The position numbers and the translations under genes are program-made. Shown one piece after another: positions 1-5,093 of a DNA stretch of 5,126 nt. The notes beneath the pieces were generated by a model. That model made no database searches, had not been told where the DNA came from, and saw only the letters and a program-made list of their open reading frames with translations. Location: contig DATLSM010000040.1 in the NCBI GenBank assembly GCA_035534175.1, positions 1 to 5,126 of the forward strand, written 5' to 3'. Every line of letters starts with the position of its first letter. Position 1 is the stretch's first letter. Source of the stretch: DATLSM01 sp035534175 (GTDB lineage: Bacteria; Actinomycetota; Thermoleophilia; Solirubrobacterales; 70-9).

Positions 1-41
1 ATCCCAAAGCCAGCAAAGCCAGAGCAAGGACTCCGAAGACT

Positions 42-87
42 CCAGGACAGAAAATCCACTCCGGCCGACCAACAAGAGCTGTCCTGG
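42..87. repeat. Perfect 9-bp inverted repeat (candidate oriT or operator element)
   Basis: CCAGGACAG at 42-50 is matched exactly by its reverse complement CTGTCCTGG at 79-87, with 28 bp between the arms. The repeat lies about 105 bp upstream of the relaxase start. Inverted repeats next to relaxase genes are typical of oriT, where the relaxase binds one arm as a hairpin before nicking. An operator is equally possible. The arms are seen directly; the role is inferred. Confidence 0.45.
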
Positions 88-137
88 CCTCCCAAGGAGC
101 GTCCCTAAAACCCAAACCCCGAAGCCCGACACACTGG

Positions 138-151
138 GAACTGGGCAGTTC
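138..151. repeat. 14-bp dyad GAACTG-GG-CAGTTC ahead of the relaxase gene
   Basis: GAACTG at 138-143 and CAGTTC at 146-151 form a perfect dyad, 39 bp upstream of the relaxase ATG. A second, mutually exclusive pairing overlaps it: GGGC (143-146) with GCCC (152-155). The two ACTGGG copies (133-138 and 140-145) also form a 7-bp-period direct repeat. Position and symmetry suit a repressor operator or the relaxase-binding hairpin of an oriT. It resembles an SOS box (GAAC...GTTC), but the gap is 6 bp rather than the 4 bp LexA requires. Confidence 0.4.
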
Positions 152-190
152 GCCCGATGCAAACAGCCCCCGCGGCGGACAACGAAGGCG

Positions 191-3100
191 ATGGTGGGAG
201 TGACGAAGATCGGACGGCGGAACGCCAACTACTGGATCGAGGCGGTGGCCGAAGGCGGCGAGGACTACTACACGAAACCGGGCGAGGCGCCCGGGGAGTG
301 GATGGGTGAGCTGGCCGTCGAGCTCGGCCTCGACGGCGAGGTCTACCGCGACGCCTACACCGCGATCCTCGCCGGCAAGCACCCGCTCACGGGCGAAGTG
401 CTGGTGCGCCGACCCGAGCCGCGTGTCTTTACAGACGCCTCCGGTCGCGAGCGCCACCTCGAGCCGATCCTCGGCTACGACGTGCGCTTCGCCGCGCCGA
501 AGTCGGTCTCCCTGCTCTACGCGGTCGGCTCCCCCGAGGTCCGCGCCGCGATCCTCCGCGCCCACGACGGAGCGGTCGCCGAGGGGGTCTCCTACCTGGA
601 GCGCCACGCCTGCTTCGTGCAGCGGGGCGCGGGGGGCAAGACGATCGAGCCCGGGTCAGGCCTGGTCGCGATGGCCTTCCGCCACCGCTCCTCGCGCGCC
701 GGGGATCCCGCTCTCCACACCCACCTGGTCACCGCCAACTTGACCCGGGCCGCAACTGATGGGCATTGGCTCAGCCTCGCCGCGCCGAAGGGCCGCACTC
801 CCTTCTGGCGCCAGGCCAAGGCAGCGGGCTACGTCTACCAGGCGGCACTCCGGGCCAACGTCACCCGCGAGCTTGGACTGCAATGGCAGCCCGTCCACAA
901 CGGATACGCCGACCTCGCCAGCATCGAGCGTTCGGCGATCGAGCACTTCTCCCAGCGCCGGGCAGAGATCGTCGAGGCGATGGCCGAGCGGGGGGTGAGC
1001 TCCGCCGCGGCAGCCGAAGTCGCCGCCTACAGAACCCGTGACGCCAAGGACTACGGCGTTGACCCCGACACCCAGCGCTCGGAGTGGATCGCCCGCGCGG
1101 CGGAGTTCGACCTCACCCCGGACTCGATCGACGGGCTACTGCGCTCGGCCATCCGCCGCGAGCCCCGCCCGATCGGCCCAGCCGAGCTCGAGGGCGCCCT
1201 CGCCGAGCTCGAGACCACCCACTCCCACTTCGACCGCCGCGACCTGATCTGCGCGTTGGCCAACCAGCTCCCCGAGGGCGCCGACGCCGCTGCGCTCGAT
1301 CGCTCGGTCGATGCGCTCCTGGTCAGCGAGCGAGTGATCGAGATCCACCGCGGAGCCGATGTGATCGACTCCACCTACTACACGACCCCGCGCCTCTGGG
1401 AGCTGGAGCAGCGATTCGTGAAGACGGCGAGCGAGGGCAAGAAGGCGGGCGCCGCGGTCGTCGATGAGGCGACCCTCGCCGCCGTCCTCGCGCGCCACAG
1501 CTACCTGAGCGCCGAGCAGGCCGAGATGGTTCGTCGCCTCACCACCGGCGGCGAGCGCATCGTGCCGGTCGCTGCGCTGCCGGGCTCGGGCAAGACCACC
1601 GCCCTCGCCGCAGCGCGTGAGGCATGGGTGGTTGCCGGGCACCCGGTGATCGGGGTCGCCACGGCGCGCAGCGCCTCGGGCGAGTTGAACGACGCCGGCG
1701 TTCCCGCCACCTCGATCACCGCGCTCCTGATTCGCACCACCGAGGCAACAGAGGCCGGCCACCGCCCGCTCGCCCCCGGCACCGCGATCGTGATGGACGA
1801 GTCGAGCACGACCTCGACCCCGCACGCCGCGGCCCTCGCCGAGCTGGCTGTTCACTGCGAGGGCAAGCTGGTGGCGATCGGCGACCCGCGCCAGATCGGG
1901 GCGGTCGGCCCCGGTGGTCTCTACGGGCACCTGACCAAGATGATCGAGCCGGCCCTCCTCACCGAGATCCGCCGCCAGCGCGACCCGCTCGACCGCCGCA
2001 TCGTCGAGCTCGCCCACGAAGGCCGCGGCTCCGACGCCCTCGACCTCCTGCGCTCGCGCGAGCGGCTGGTGATAGCCGACACCCTGCCCGAGGCCCTTGA
2101 CGCGCTGGTCCTCGACTGGCACGAGCGCTACGCCGCCGGCGAAGACGCGGTGATGATCGCCCGCCGCAGTCGTGACGTGGCCGAGCTGAACGCGAAGGCG
2201 CGCGAGGTCCTTGCCGCCGAGCGGGGGGTGGGGGAGGGGACTGTGACCGTCGCCGGGCGGGACTTCGCTCCCGGCGATCGCGTCCTCACCCGGATCAACA
2301 CCCCCGAGGTGTCCAACCGCGAGCGTTGGGAGGTGATCGCGGTCGATCATGGGCGACATAGCGTCGACCTTCGCCGGGTTGGCGGCGACGAGCGCAGGGT
2401 GATCCTCGACCCCGACTATCTGCAGCGCCGCACCCCCTCTGGCGAGCCGGCGATCCAGCATGCCTACGCGCTCACCACCTACGCCACCGAGTCAAAGACC
2501 TTCGAGAGCGCCTTCGCCTTGCTCGACGCTGGAATCAGCCGCGAGGACTTTCTCGTCGCAGTCTCCCGCGCCCGCGGCGCGACGACCGCCTACGGCGTCG
2601 CAGCCTCGGAGCTGACCGATCCCGAGCTCGGCCCCGGCACCCGTGAGATCGAGGACTCAGCCCACGAGCTGCGAGCCGGCGCCGAGCGATCCGCTGGGGA
2701 GTTCGCCGCGGTCGAAGTCGCCGAGCGCAAGCGCCTCGAGGCGCAGCCGGCCTTCGAGCTGATCAAGCGGCGCACCGAGCTGGAGCGGCGCCTTGCCGAC
2801 CAGGATGAGCCGACGCTACTCAGGCAGCGACTCGATGCCGTGGAGCGGCGGCTCGCCGCGGGCAACGCCCGCCTCGCCGAGCTGGCCGCGAAGCGCGAGG
2901 CGCTCTCAGCGGAGCGCCGTCCCGATCGCGGCGAACTGGCCCGGATCGAGAGCACCCAGCGCCTCTCCGCCCGCCAGCTCGGCTGGCTCGAGGACGAGCG
3001 CGACGGGCTCGCAGTAGAAGTCGCGATCGAGTCCCGCCGTCCCGCCGGGCTCACCGCCGATGAGCGCTCCGAACTGGCTTTGATCGGCGAGCGCCTCGAG

Positions 3101-3397
3101 CAGCTGCGTCGGCGCGAGGTGGCCGCCGAGCGGCTTCAGCCGTCCAAGCTGATCGAGGAGGCACTCGGCGCTCGCCCCGCCGACCCCATCAGAGCGGAGC
3201 TCTGGAATGAAGGCGTCGATCTGATCTACGCTTTCCGCCACCGGCATGGGGTGGCTTCGCGCGGTGCCGACCCGCTTGGTCCAAAGACCGGCGACGCGGA
3301 GCGAAGGGCGGCCGAGCTACAGCTGGCCCGCATCCAGCGGGGCCTCGGCCAGGAGCGGCCGCGAAGCGCCGAACGGTCCATCTCTATCGAGCGCTGA
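191..3397 (+). CDS. MobF/TrwC-family conjugative relaxase fused to TraA/RecD-like helicase
   Basis: A 1068-residue protein predicted to nick DNA at oriT, attach covalently to the 5' end through a tyrosine, and unwind the strand for transfer. The relaxase domain occupies roughly residues 1-300. Candidate nucleophiles are Tyr14 and the pair Tyr26/Tyr27; the metal-binding histidine triad is His165, His176 and His178, within the FRH...DPALHTH motif; PKSVS is at 103-107. An SF1 helicase follows: Walker A PGSGKTT at 464-470, Walker B VMDESS at 534-539, motif III GDPRQ at 564-568, a motif IV-like RRQR at 594-597, and motif VI VSRAR at 791-795. Motif V, normally AQG-T, reads ATESKT (765-770). Residues about 820-1050 are charged and helical, rich in Glu/Arg/Ala, and include the LGARPADP...W...YAFRHRHG segment seen in actinobacterial relaxases, so the C-terminus looks complete. 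The ATG at 191 has only a weak AAGG two bases upstream; GTG codons at 194 and 200 are alternatives, but the VTKIG N-terminus suits the family. Other transfer genes lie outside the window. Function is confident by motif; activity is inferred. Confidence 0.93.
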   Translation: MVGVTKIGRRNANYWIEAVAEGGEDYYTKPGEAPGEWMGELAVELGLDGEVYRDAYTAILAGKHPLTGEVLVRRPEPRVFTDASGRERHLEPILGYDVRFAAPKSVSLLYAVGSPEVRAAILRAHDGAVAEGVSYLERHACFVQRGAGGKTIEPGSGLVAMAFRHRSSRAGDPALHTHLVTANLTRAATDGHWLSLAAPKGRTPFWRQAKAAGYVYQAALRANVTRELGLQWQPVHNGYADLASIERSAIEHFSQRRAEIVEAMAERGVSSAAAAEVAAYRTRDAKDYGVDPDTQRSEWIARAAEFDLTPDSIDGLLRSAIRREPRPIGPAELEGALAELETTHSHFDRRDLICALANQLPEGADAAALDRSVDALLVSERVIEIHRGADVIDSTYYTTPRLWELEQRFVKTASEGKKAGAAVVDEATLAAVLARHSYLSAEQAEMVRRLTTGGERIVPVAALPGSGKTTALAAAREAWVVAGHPVIGVATARSASGELNDAGVPATSITALLIRTTEATEAGHRPLAPGTAIVMDESSTTSTPHAAALAELAVHCEGKLVAIGDPRQIGAVGPGGLYGHLTKMIEPALLTEIRRQRDPLDRRIVELAHEGRGSDALDLLRSRERLVIADTLPEALDALVLDWHERYAAGEDAVMIARRSRDVAELNAKAREVLAAERGVGEGTVTVAGRDFAPGDRVLTRINTPEVSNRERWEVIAVDHGRHSVDLRRVGGDERRVILDPDYLQRRTPSGEPAIQHAYALTTYATESKTFESAFALLDAGISREDFLVAVSRARGATTAYGVAASELTDPELGPGTREIEDSAHELRAGAERSAGEFAAVEVAERKRLEAQPAFELIKRRTELERRLADQDEPTLLRQRLDAVERRLAAGNARLAELAAKREALSAERRPDRGELARIESTQRLSARQLGWLEDERDGLAVEVAIESRRPAGLTADERSELALIGERLEQLRRREVAAERLQPSKLIEEALGARPADPIRAELWNEGVDLIYAFRHRHGVASRGADPLGPKTGDAERRAAELQLARIQRGLGQERPRSAERSISIER

Positions 3398-3529
3398 GGC
3401 ATCGCGCGCGGCAGCCCGCTTGCTCCGCGACTGACAAACGGGACAATATTGGGACAACCACCGCGCGATGAGTTTGCGCCCTCTGTTCCCTTTGAAACAT
3501 AAAACATACGATTTCCGGGTATTTTCTAG
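3398..3529. other. Probable end of an integrated element, between relaxase and tRNA-Leu 3' end
   Basis: This 132-bp non-coding stretch joins the mobilization gene to the 3' end of tRNA-Leu. Its second half (about 3480-3530) is AT-rich against a very GC-rich background and holds two AACAT direct repeats in AAACATAAAACAT. The first half carries an imperfect inverted repeat, ATCGCGCGCGG (3401-3411) against CCGCGCGAT (3461-3469), that encloses the GGGACAA repeats. This layout fits the terminus of an element integrated by site-specific recombination into the tRNA 3' end. No integrase gene and no second att copy are visible in the window, so the assignment is inference. Confidence 0.55.
3440..3457. 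repeat. Two GGGACAA direct repeats with 11-bp period
   Basis: GGGACAA occurs at 3440-3446 and 3451-3457, separated by TATT. A weaker third half-copy, GACAA, lies at 3433-3437. Identical short sites one helical turn apart, close to a presumed attachment site, resemble arm-type binding sites for a tyrosine integrase or sites for an excisionase. The repeat itself is certain; the function is a guess. Confidence 0.5.
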
Positions 3530-3615
3530 TGCGGCTGAATGGATTCGAACCATCACGCCCCGTTAGGGGCACAAGGCCCTCAACCTTGCGCGTCTACCAG
3601 TTCCGCCACAGCCGC
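3530..3615 (-). tRNA. tRNA-Leu (anticodon GAG)
   Basis: The minus strand folds into a complete class II tRNA. The acceptor stem is GCGGCTG/CAGCCGC (3609-3615 with 3531-3537), and the discriminator A, typical of leucine tRNAs, is at 3530. The anticodon stem CAAGG/CCTTG (3584-3588 with 3572-3576) carries loop TTGAGGG with anticodon GAG at 3579-3581, reading CUC/CUU codons. The long variable arm GCCCC-TAAC-GGGGC and the T arm with TTCGAAT loop are intact. CCA is not encoded; the next bases read CTA. The gene is divergent from lexA. Its 3' end abuts the mobilization region on the left, so the last 25 or so bases are the probable integration target, with the gene restored by the inserted copy or by the native end. 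Confidence 0.96.
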
Positions 3616-3628
3616 CCGGGGGCGGTTG

Positions 3629-3634
3629 ATTCTA
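3629..3634 (-). promoter_or_regulatory. Candidate -10 element of the tRNA-Leu promoter
   Basis: On the minus strand the sequence reads TAGAAT, a five-of-six match to TATAAT, 13 bp upstream of the tRNA 5' end. That would start transcription a few bases before the mature tRNA. No good -35 hexamer lies at the usual distance (the sequence there is GGGCGG), so support is limited. Confidence 0.35.
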
Positions 3635-3641
3635 TTCGCCC

Positions 3642-3670
3642 TTGAATGCATCCGCCCCAGCCGCTAGCCT
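3642..3670 (+). promoter_or_regulatory. Predicted lexA promoter
   Basis: TTGAAT (3642-3647) and TAGCCT (3665-3670) are separated by exactly 17 bp and each matches the housekeeping sigma consensus at four positions. The predicted start would fall near 3677, inside the SOS box, so LexA bound there would block initiation. Direct sequence match; no experimental start is known here. Confidence 0.55.
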
Positions 3671-3671
3671 A

Positions 3672-3685
3672 CGAACATCTGTTCG
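3672..3685. promoter_or_regulatory. SOS box (LexA operator)
   Basis: CGAAC-ATCT-GTTCG is a perfect match to the Gram-positive/actinobacterial LexA site, CGAAC-N4-GTTCG. It lies 44 bp upstream of the lexA GTG and just downstream of the predicted -10. This is the normal arrangement for lexA autorepression. It may also influence the divergent tRNA-Leu promoter 57 bp away, though the tRNA -10 is not covered by the site. Confidence 0.93.
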
Positions 3686-3729
3686 AGCGTTTTGATACCC
3701 GGCCTGCGGCGCGGTGAAAAGGAGAGAGC

Positions 3730-4341
3730 GTGGACCTTGATCTGACCAAGCGCCAGAAGGAGATCTTCGACTTCATCCGTCGCTACGCGGCCAAGACCGG
3801 CTACCCGCCGACCGTGCGCGAGATCGGCAAGGCGGTCGGGCTGCACTCCTCCTCCACCGTGCACGCTCATCTGGCCAACCTGGAGAAGATCGGGCTGCTG
3901 CGCCGCGACCCGGCCAAACCGCGGGCGATCGAGTTGCTCCTGGACCGGGCGAAGAAGACGATTCGGCCCGCTGGGGGCCTGCCGCTGGTCGGTCAGGTCG
4001 CCGCCGGAGAGCCGATCCTGGCGGAAGAGAACATCGAGGAATATCTGGAAATCCCCGACGTGATCGGGGGAGAGGATGGCGACTACATCCTCCAGGTGCG
4101 GGGGGAGAGCATGGTGGAAGCGGGAATCCTGGAGGGAGACTATGTGGTCGTCAGGCCGGCCGAGGATGCCCCCGACGGCGAGATCGTCGTCGCCCTGATC
4201 GGCGAGGAGGCGACCGTGAAGCGGATCTTCAAAGAATCCGACCACATCCGCCTGCAGCCCGAGAACCAGGCGATGGAGCCGATCCGCACGACCGAGGCCC
4301 GCGTCCTGGGCCGCGTGGTCGGCGTCTTTCGCAAGGTCTAG
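3730..4341 (+). CDS. lexA: LexA repressor (SOS regulator, S24 peptidase)
   Basis: A 203-residue protein, the usual length for the family. LexA dimers bind SOS boxes and repress DNA-repair genes. RecA filaments formed on damaged DNA trigger self-cleavage. The N-terminal winged helix-turn-helix (about 1-70) begins with LTKRQKEIFDFI and contains GYPPTVREIG and SSTVHAHLANLEKIG, the recognition part. The cleavage site is Ala92-Gly93 in VAAGEPILAEE. The catalytic dyad is Ser127 (RGESM) and Lys164 (ATVKR). All key residues are present, so the protein should be functional. The GTG start is fixed by AGGAG at 3720-3724 and by an in-frame TGA at 3715-3717 that excludes any longer form. It is preceded by its own SOS box and followed by rnpB on the same strand, which has a separate promoter. 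It is probably native chromosome rather than part of the element to its left. Confidence 0.98.
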   Translation: MDLDLTKRQKEIFDFIRRYAAKTGYPPTVREIGKAVGLHSSSTVHAHLANLEKIGLLRRDPAKPRAIELLLDRAKKTIRPAGGLPLVGQVAAGEPILAEENIEEYLEIPDVIGGEDGDYILQVRGESMVEAGILEGDYVVVRPAEDAPDGEIVVALIGEEATVKRIFKESDHIRLQPENQAMEPIRTTEARVLGRVVGVFRKV

Positions 4342-4351
4342 GGGGGGCTCG

Positions 4352-4370
4352 GGGGGCCAGATCGGTCCCT
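4352..4370 (+). terminator. Weak hairpin after lexA, possible terminator
   Basis: GGGGGCC (4352-4358) pairs with GGTCCCT (4364-4370), 7 bp including two G-U pairs, around an AGATC loop, starting 10 bp after the lexA stop. There is no T-run, so it would be an atypical terminator of the sort proposed in high-GC genomes. Confidence 0.3.
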
Positions 4371-4400
4371 GGGACTTAAGGACGCCCGCGGTCTGGCGCC

Positions 4401-4428
4401 TTGCGAAGGGCCGTTGGAGGACTACCAT
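4401..4428 (+). promoter_or_regulatory. Predicted rnpB promoter
   Basis: TTGCGA (4401-4406), a 16-bp spacer and TACCAT (4423-4428) form a plausible sigma-70-type promoter. The expected start, about 7 bp downstream, coincides with A4435, the first base of the RNase P P1 helix. That agreement supports both calls. Confidence 0.55.
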
Positions 4429-4434
4429 TCAGGT

Positions 4435-4797
4435 AGCGGGCTGAGTGGCCGCGGGGGGAGAGAAAACCCCTCGAGGAAAGTCCGGACACCACAGAGCAGG
4501 GCGGTGGGTTACGCCCACCCGGGGAAACCCGCGGGAAAGTGCCACAGAAAGACACGGCCGATGGCGCGGCCGCACGTGAGCCGCGTACAGGCAAAGGTGA
4601 AATGGTGCGGTAAGAGCGCACCGGCGTCGCGGTAACGCGGCGGCCAGGCAAACCCCGCCCGGTGCAAGGCCAAGCAGGACCGATGACCCGGCTCGGCGAG
4701 GTCCAGGTAGGCCGCAGGTCGCCTCGGCGACCCCCTGGGGCGCCGCCCCAGGGAGACAGATGGCCGCTCACGACAGGATCCGGCTTACAGGTCCGCT
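4435..4797 (+). ncRNA. rnpB: RNase P RNA (bacterial type A)
   Basis: This is the catalytic RNA that removes 5' leaders from pre-tRNAs, working with the RnpA protein. The ends are set by the P1 helix AGCGGGCT (4435-4442) with GGTCCGCT (4790-4797). The conserved core GAGGAAAGTCCGGAC is at 4473-4487. The P4 pseudoknot forms between AAGTCCGG (4478-4485) and CCGGCTT (4780-4786), leaving the universally conserved bulged U at 4481. Other hallmarks are GCCACAGAAA (4541-4550), GGTGAAATGGTGCGG (4596-4610) followed by TAAGAGCGCACCG, GCAAGGCCAAGCAGG near 4663-4677, and CACGACAGG before P4. Two consecutive hairpins near 4718-4753 occupy the place of P18 and P19. The length of about 363 nt is normal for actinobacteria. 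All strongly conserved blocks are intact, so it should be functional. Confidence 0.97.
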
Positions 4798-4800
4798 AAG

Positions 4801-4828
4801 GGAGAGGCCCCCGCAAGGGGGCCTCTCC
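4801..4828 (+). terminator. GC-rich terminator hairpin of rnpB
   Basis: GGAGAGGCCCCC (4801-4812) and GGGGGCCTCTCC (4817-4828) form a perfect 12-bp stem closed by a GCAA (GNRA) tetraloop, three bases after the end of P1. There is no T-run after the stem. It either terminates as a U-less hairpin, as proposed for high-GC bacteria, or protects the RNA 3' end from processing. Confidence 0.75.
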
Positions 4829-4939
4829 TAGGTGCCCCGGGCGTCCTCGTGCAGCACTTCCAACAGGGGCCATCGCCGCCGATGCCCAGGGCATGCCGAG
4901 CGTATGCAGACCCTGTTCACATAATTCTGTCTTAGCCTT
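4829..4939. other. Intergenic spacer between rnpB and the riboswitch
   Basis: No coding region or RNA gene is recognised in these 111 bases. They contain one inverted repeat (listed separately) and, at the right end, an AT-rich stretch that includes CATAAT (4920-4925), a possible alternative -10 element without a matching -35. Confidence 0.5.
4862..4917. repeat. Nested inverted repeat upstream of the riboswitch promoter
   Basis: AACAGGG (4862-4868) is the reverse complement of CCCTGTT (4911-4917). Between them lies a small hairpin, ATGCC-CAG-GGCAT (4882-4894). The outer right arm ends about 23 bp before the extended -10 of the riboswitch transcript, a reasonable place for a regulator-binding site, although 7-bp arms can arise by chance. 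Confidence 0.3.
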
Positions 4940-4948
4940 TGCTAACCT
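4940..4948 (+). promoter_or_regulatory. Extended -10 promoter element for the riboswitch transcript
   Basis: TGC-TAACCT matches the extended -10 pattern TGN-TANNNT, which can work without a strong -35. Transcription would start near 4955, directly before the first paired bases of the riboswitch. TTCACA at 4916-4921 is a -35-like hexamer, but 21 bp away, which is too far. Confidence 0.4.
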
Positions 4949-4956
4949 GCCGCCAA

Positions 4957-5089
4957 CTTCCGCTGAATCTCTGCCCACATATCGCAGAGAGCGGGGGACC
5001 CAAAAGTTGGGGCGAATCGCCGGCATCTGCCGCGTAGCGCAGCTCTTTCAGCGCGAGCCCGTCAGCTAACCCCGTAAGCGTCAGGAAAG
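4957..5089 (+). promoter_or_regulatory. Cyclic di-AMP riboswitch (ydaO/yuaA type)
   Basis: Conserved blocks of this class appear in the right order and strand: GAATC (4965-4969), AGAGCGGGGGACCCAA (4988-5003), TTGGGGCGAATC (5007-5018), and CCCGTCAGCTAACCCCGTAA (5058-5077) followed by GCG. The helices also fit: P1 CGCT/AGCG (4961-4964 with 5077-5080), P2 TCTCTGC/GCAGAGA (4968-4974 with 4984-4990), CCCAA/TTGGG (4999-5003 with 5007-5011), and GCGC/GCGC flanking AGCTCTTTCA (about 5037-5054). The aptamer binds c-di-AMP and, in studied cases, turns expression off. In actinobacteria it commonly precedes secreted cell-wall hydrolases such as Rpf, NlpC/P60 or M23 proteins, and elsewhere potassium or osmolyte transporters. 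The regulated gene begins at or beyond the right edge, so its identity is unknown. The outer limits are approximate. Confidence 0.93.
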
Positions 5090-5093
5090 AGAA

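Larger units (their letters stand above)
1..190. other. Leader region upstream of the relaxase gene; no confident gene
   Basis: No convincing gene is seen here. Two forward frames are open from the left edge, one to a TAA at 106-108 and one to a TGA at 201-203. Both have mixed third positions (many A- and T-ending codons), unlike the strongly G/C-ending relaxase, and both read as Lys/Pro/Arg-rich low complexity. The first could still be the last 35 codons of an upstream gene. The DNA contains short tandem-like repeats at the left edge (AAAGCCAG at 6-13 and 15-22; GACTCC at 29-34 and 38-43, both with a 9-bp period) and two inverted repeats listed separately. A MobF oriT, or the operator of the relaxase gene, would be expected in such a place, but no known nic sequence was recognised. 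Confidence 0.4.

Noticed and set aside
138..151. GAACTGGGCAGTTC as a LexA/SOS box for the relaxase gene
   Set aside because: The GAAC and GTTC half-sites are 6 bp apart; LexA of this type needs 4 bp, as in the real box at 3672-3685.
3..203. Forward frame open from the left edge to a TGA at 201-203, overlapping the relaxase start
   Set aside because: Its codon third positions are far less GC-rich than the relaxase, the product is Lys/Pro/Arg/Ser-rich low complexity, and 66 open codons is not striking at this base composition.
1136..2461. 441-codon open frame on the minus strand, inside the relaxase gene
   Set aside because: It lies wholly antisense to a gene with clear relaxase/helicase motifs. 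Long antisense frames are common in GC-rich coding DNA, and its translation shows no recognisable domain.
3384..3572. Small minus-strand frames starting within tRNA-Leu and running into the relaxase 3' end
   Set aside because: They begin inside a tRNA gene, carry no ribosome binding site that stands out, and have no recognisable sequence.
3664..4428. 254-codon open frame on the minus strand, antisense to lexA
   Set aside because: lexA is complete and certain on the plus strand. The antisense product is low-complexity and would run through the SOS box and lexA promoter.
4414..4635. 73-codon forward frame across the rnpB promoter and 5' half
   Set aside because: The sequence is explained by RNase P RNA with its conserved blocks and P1/P4 pairing.
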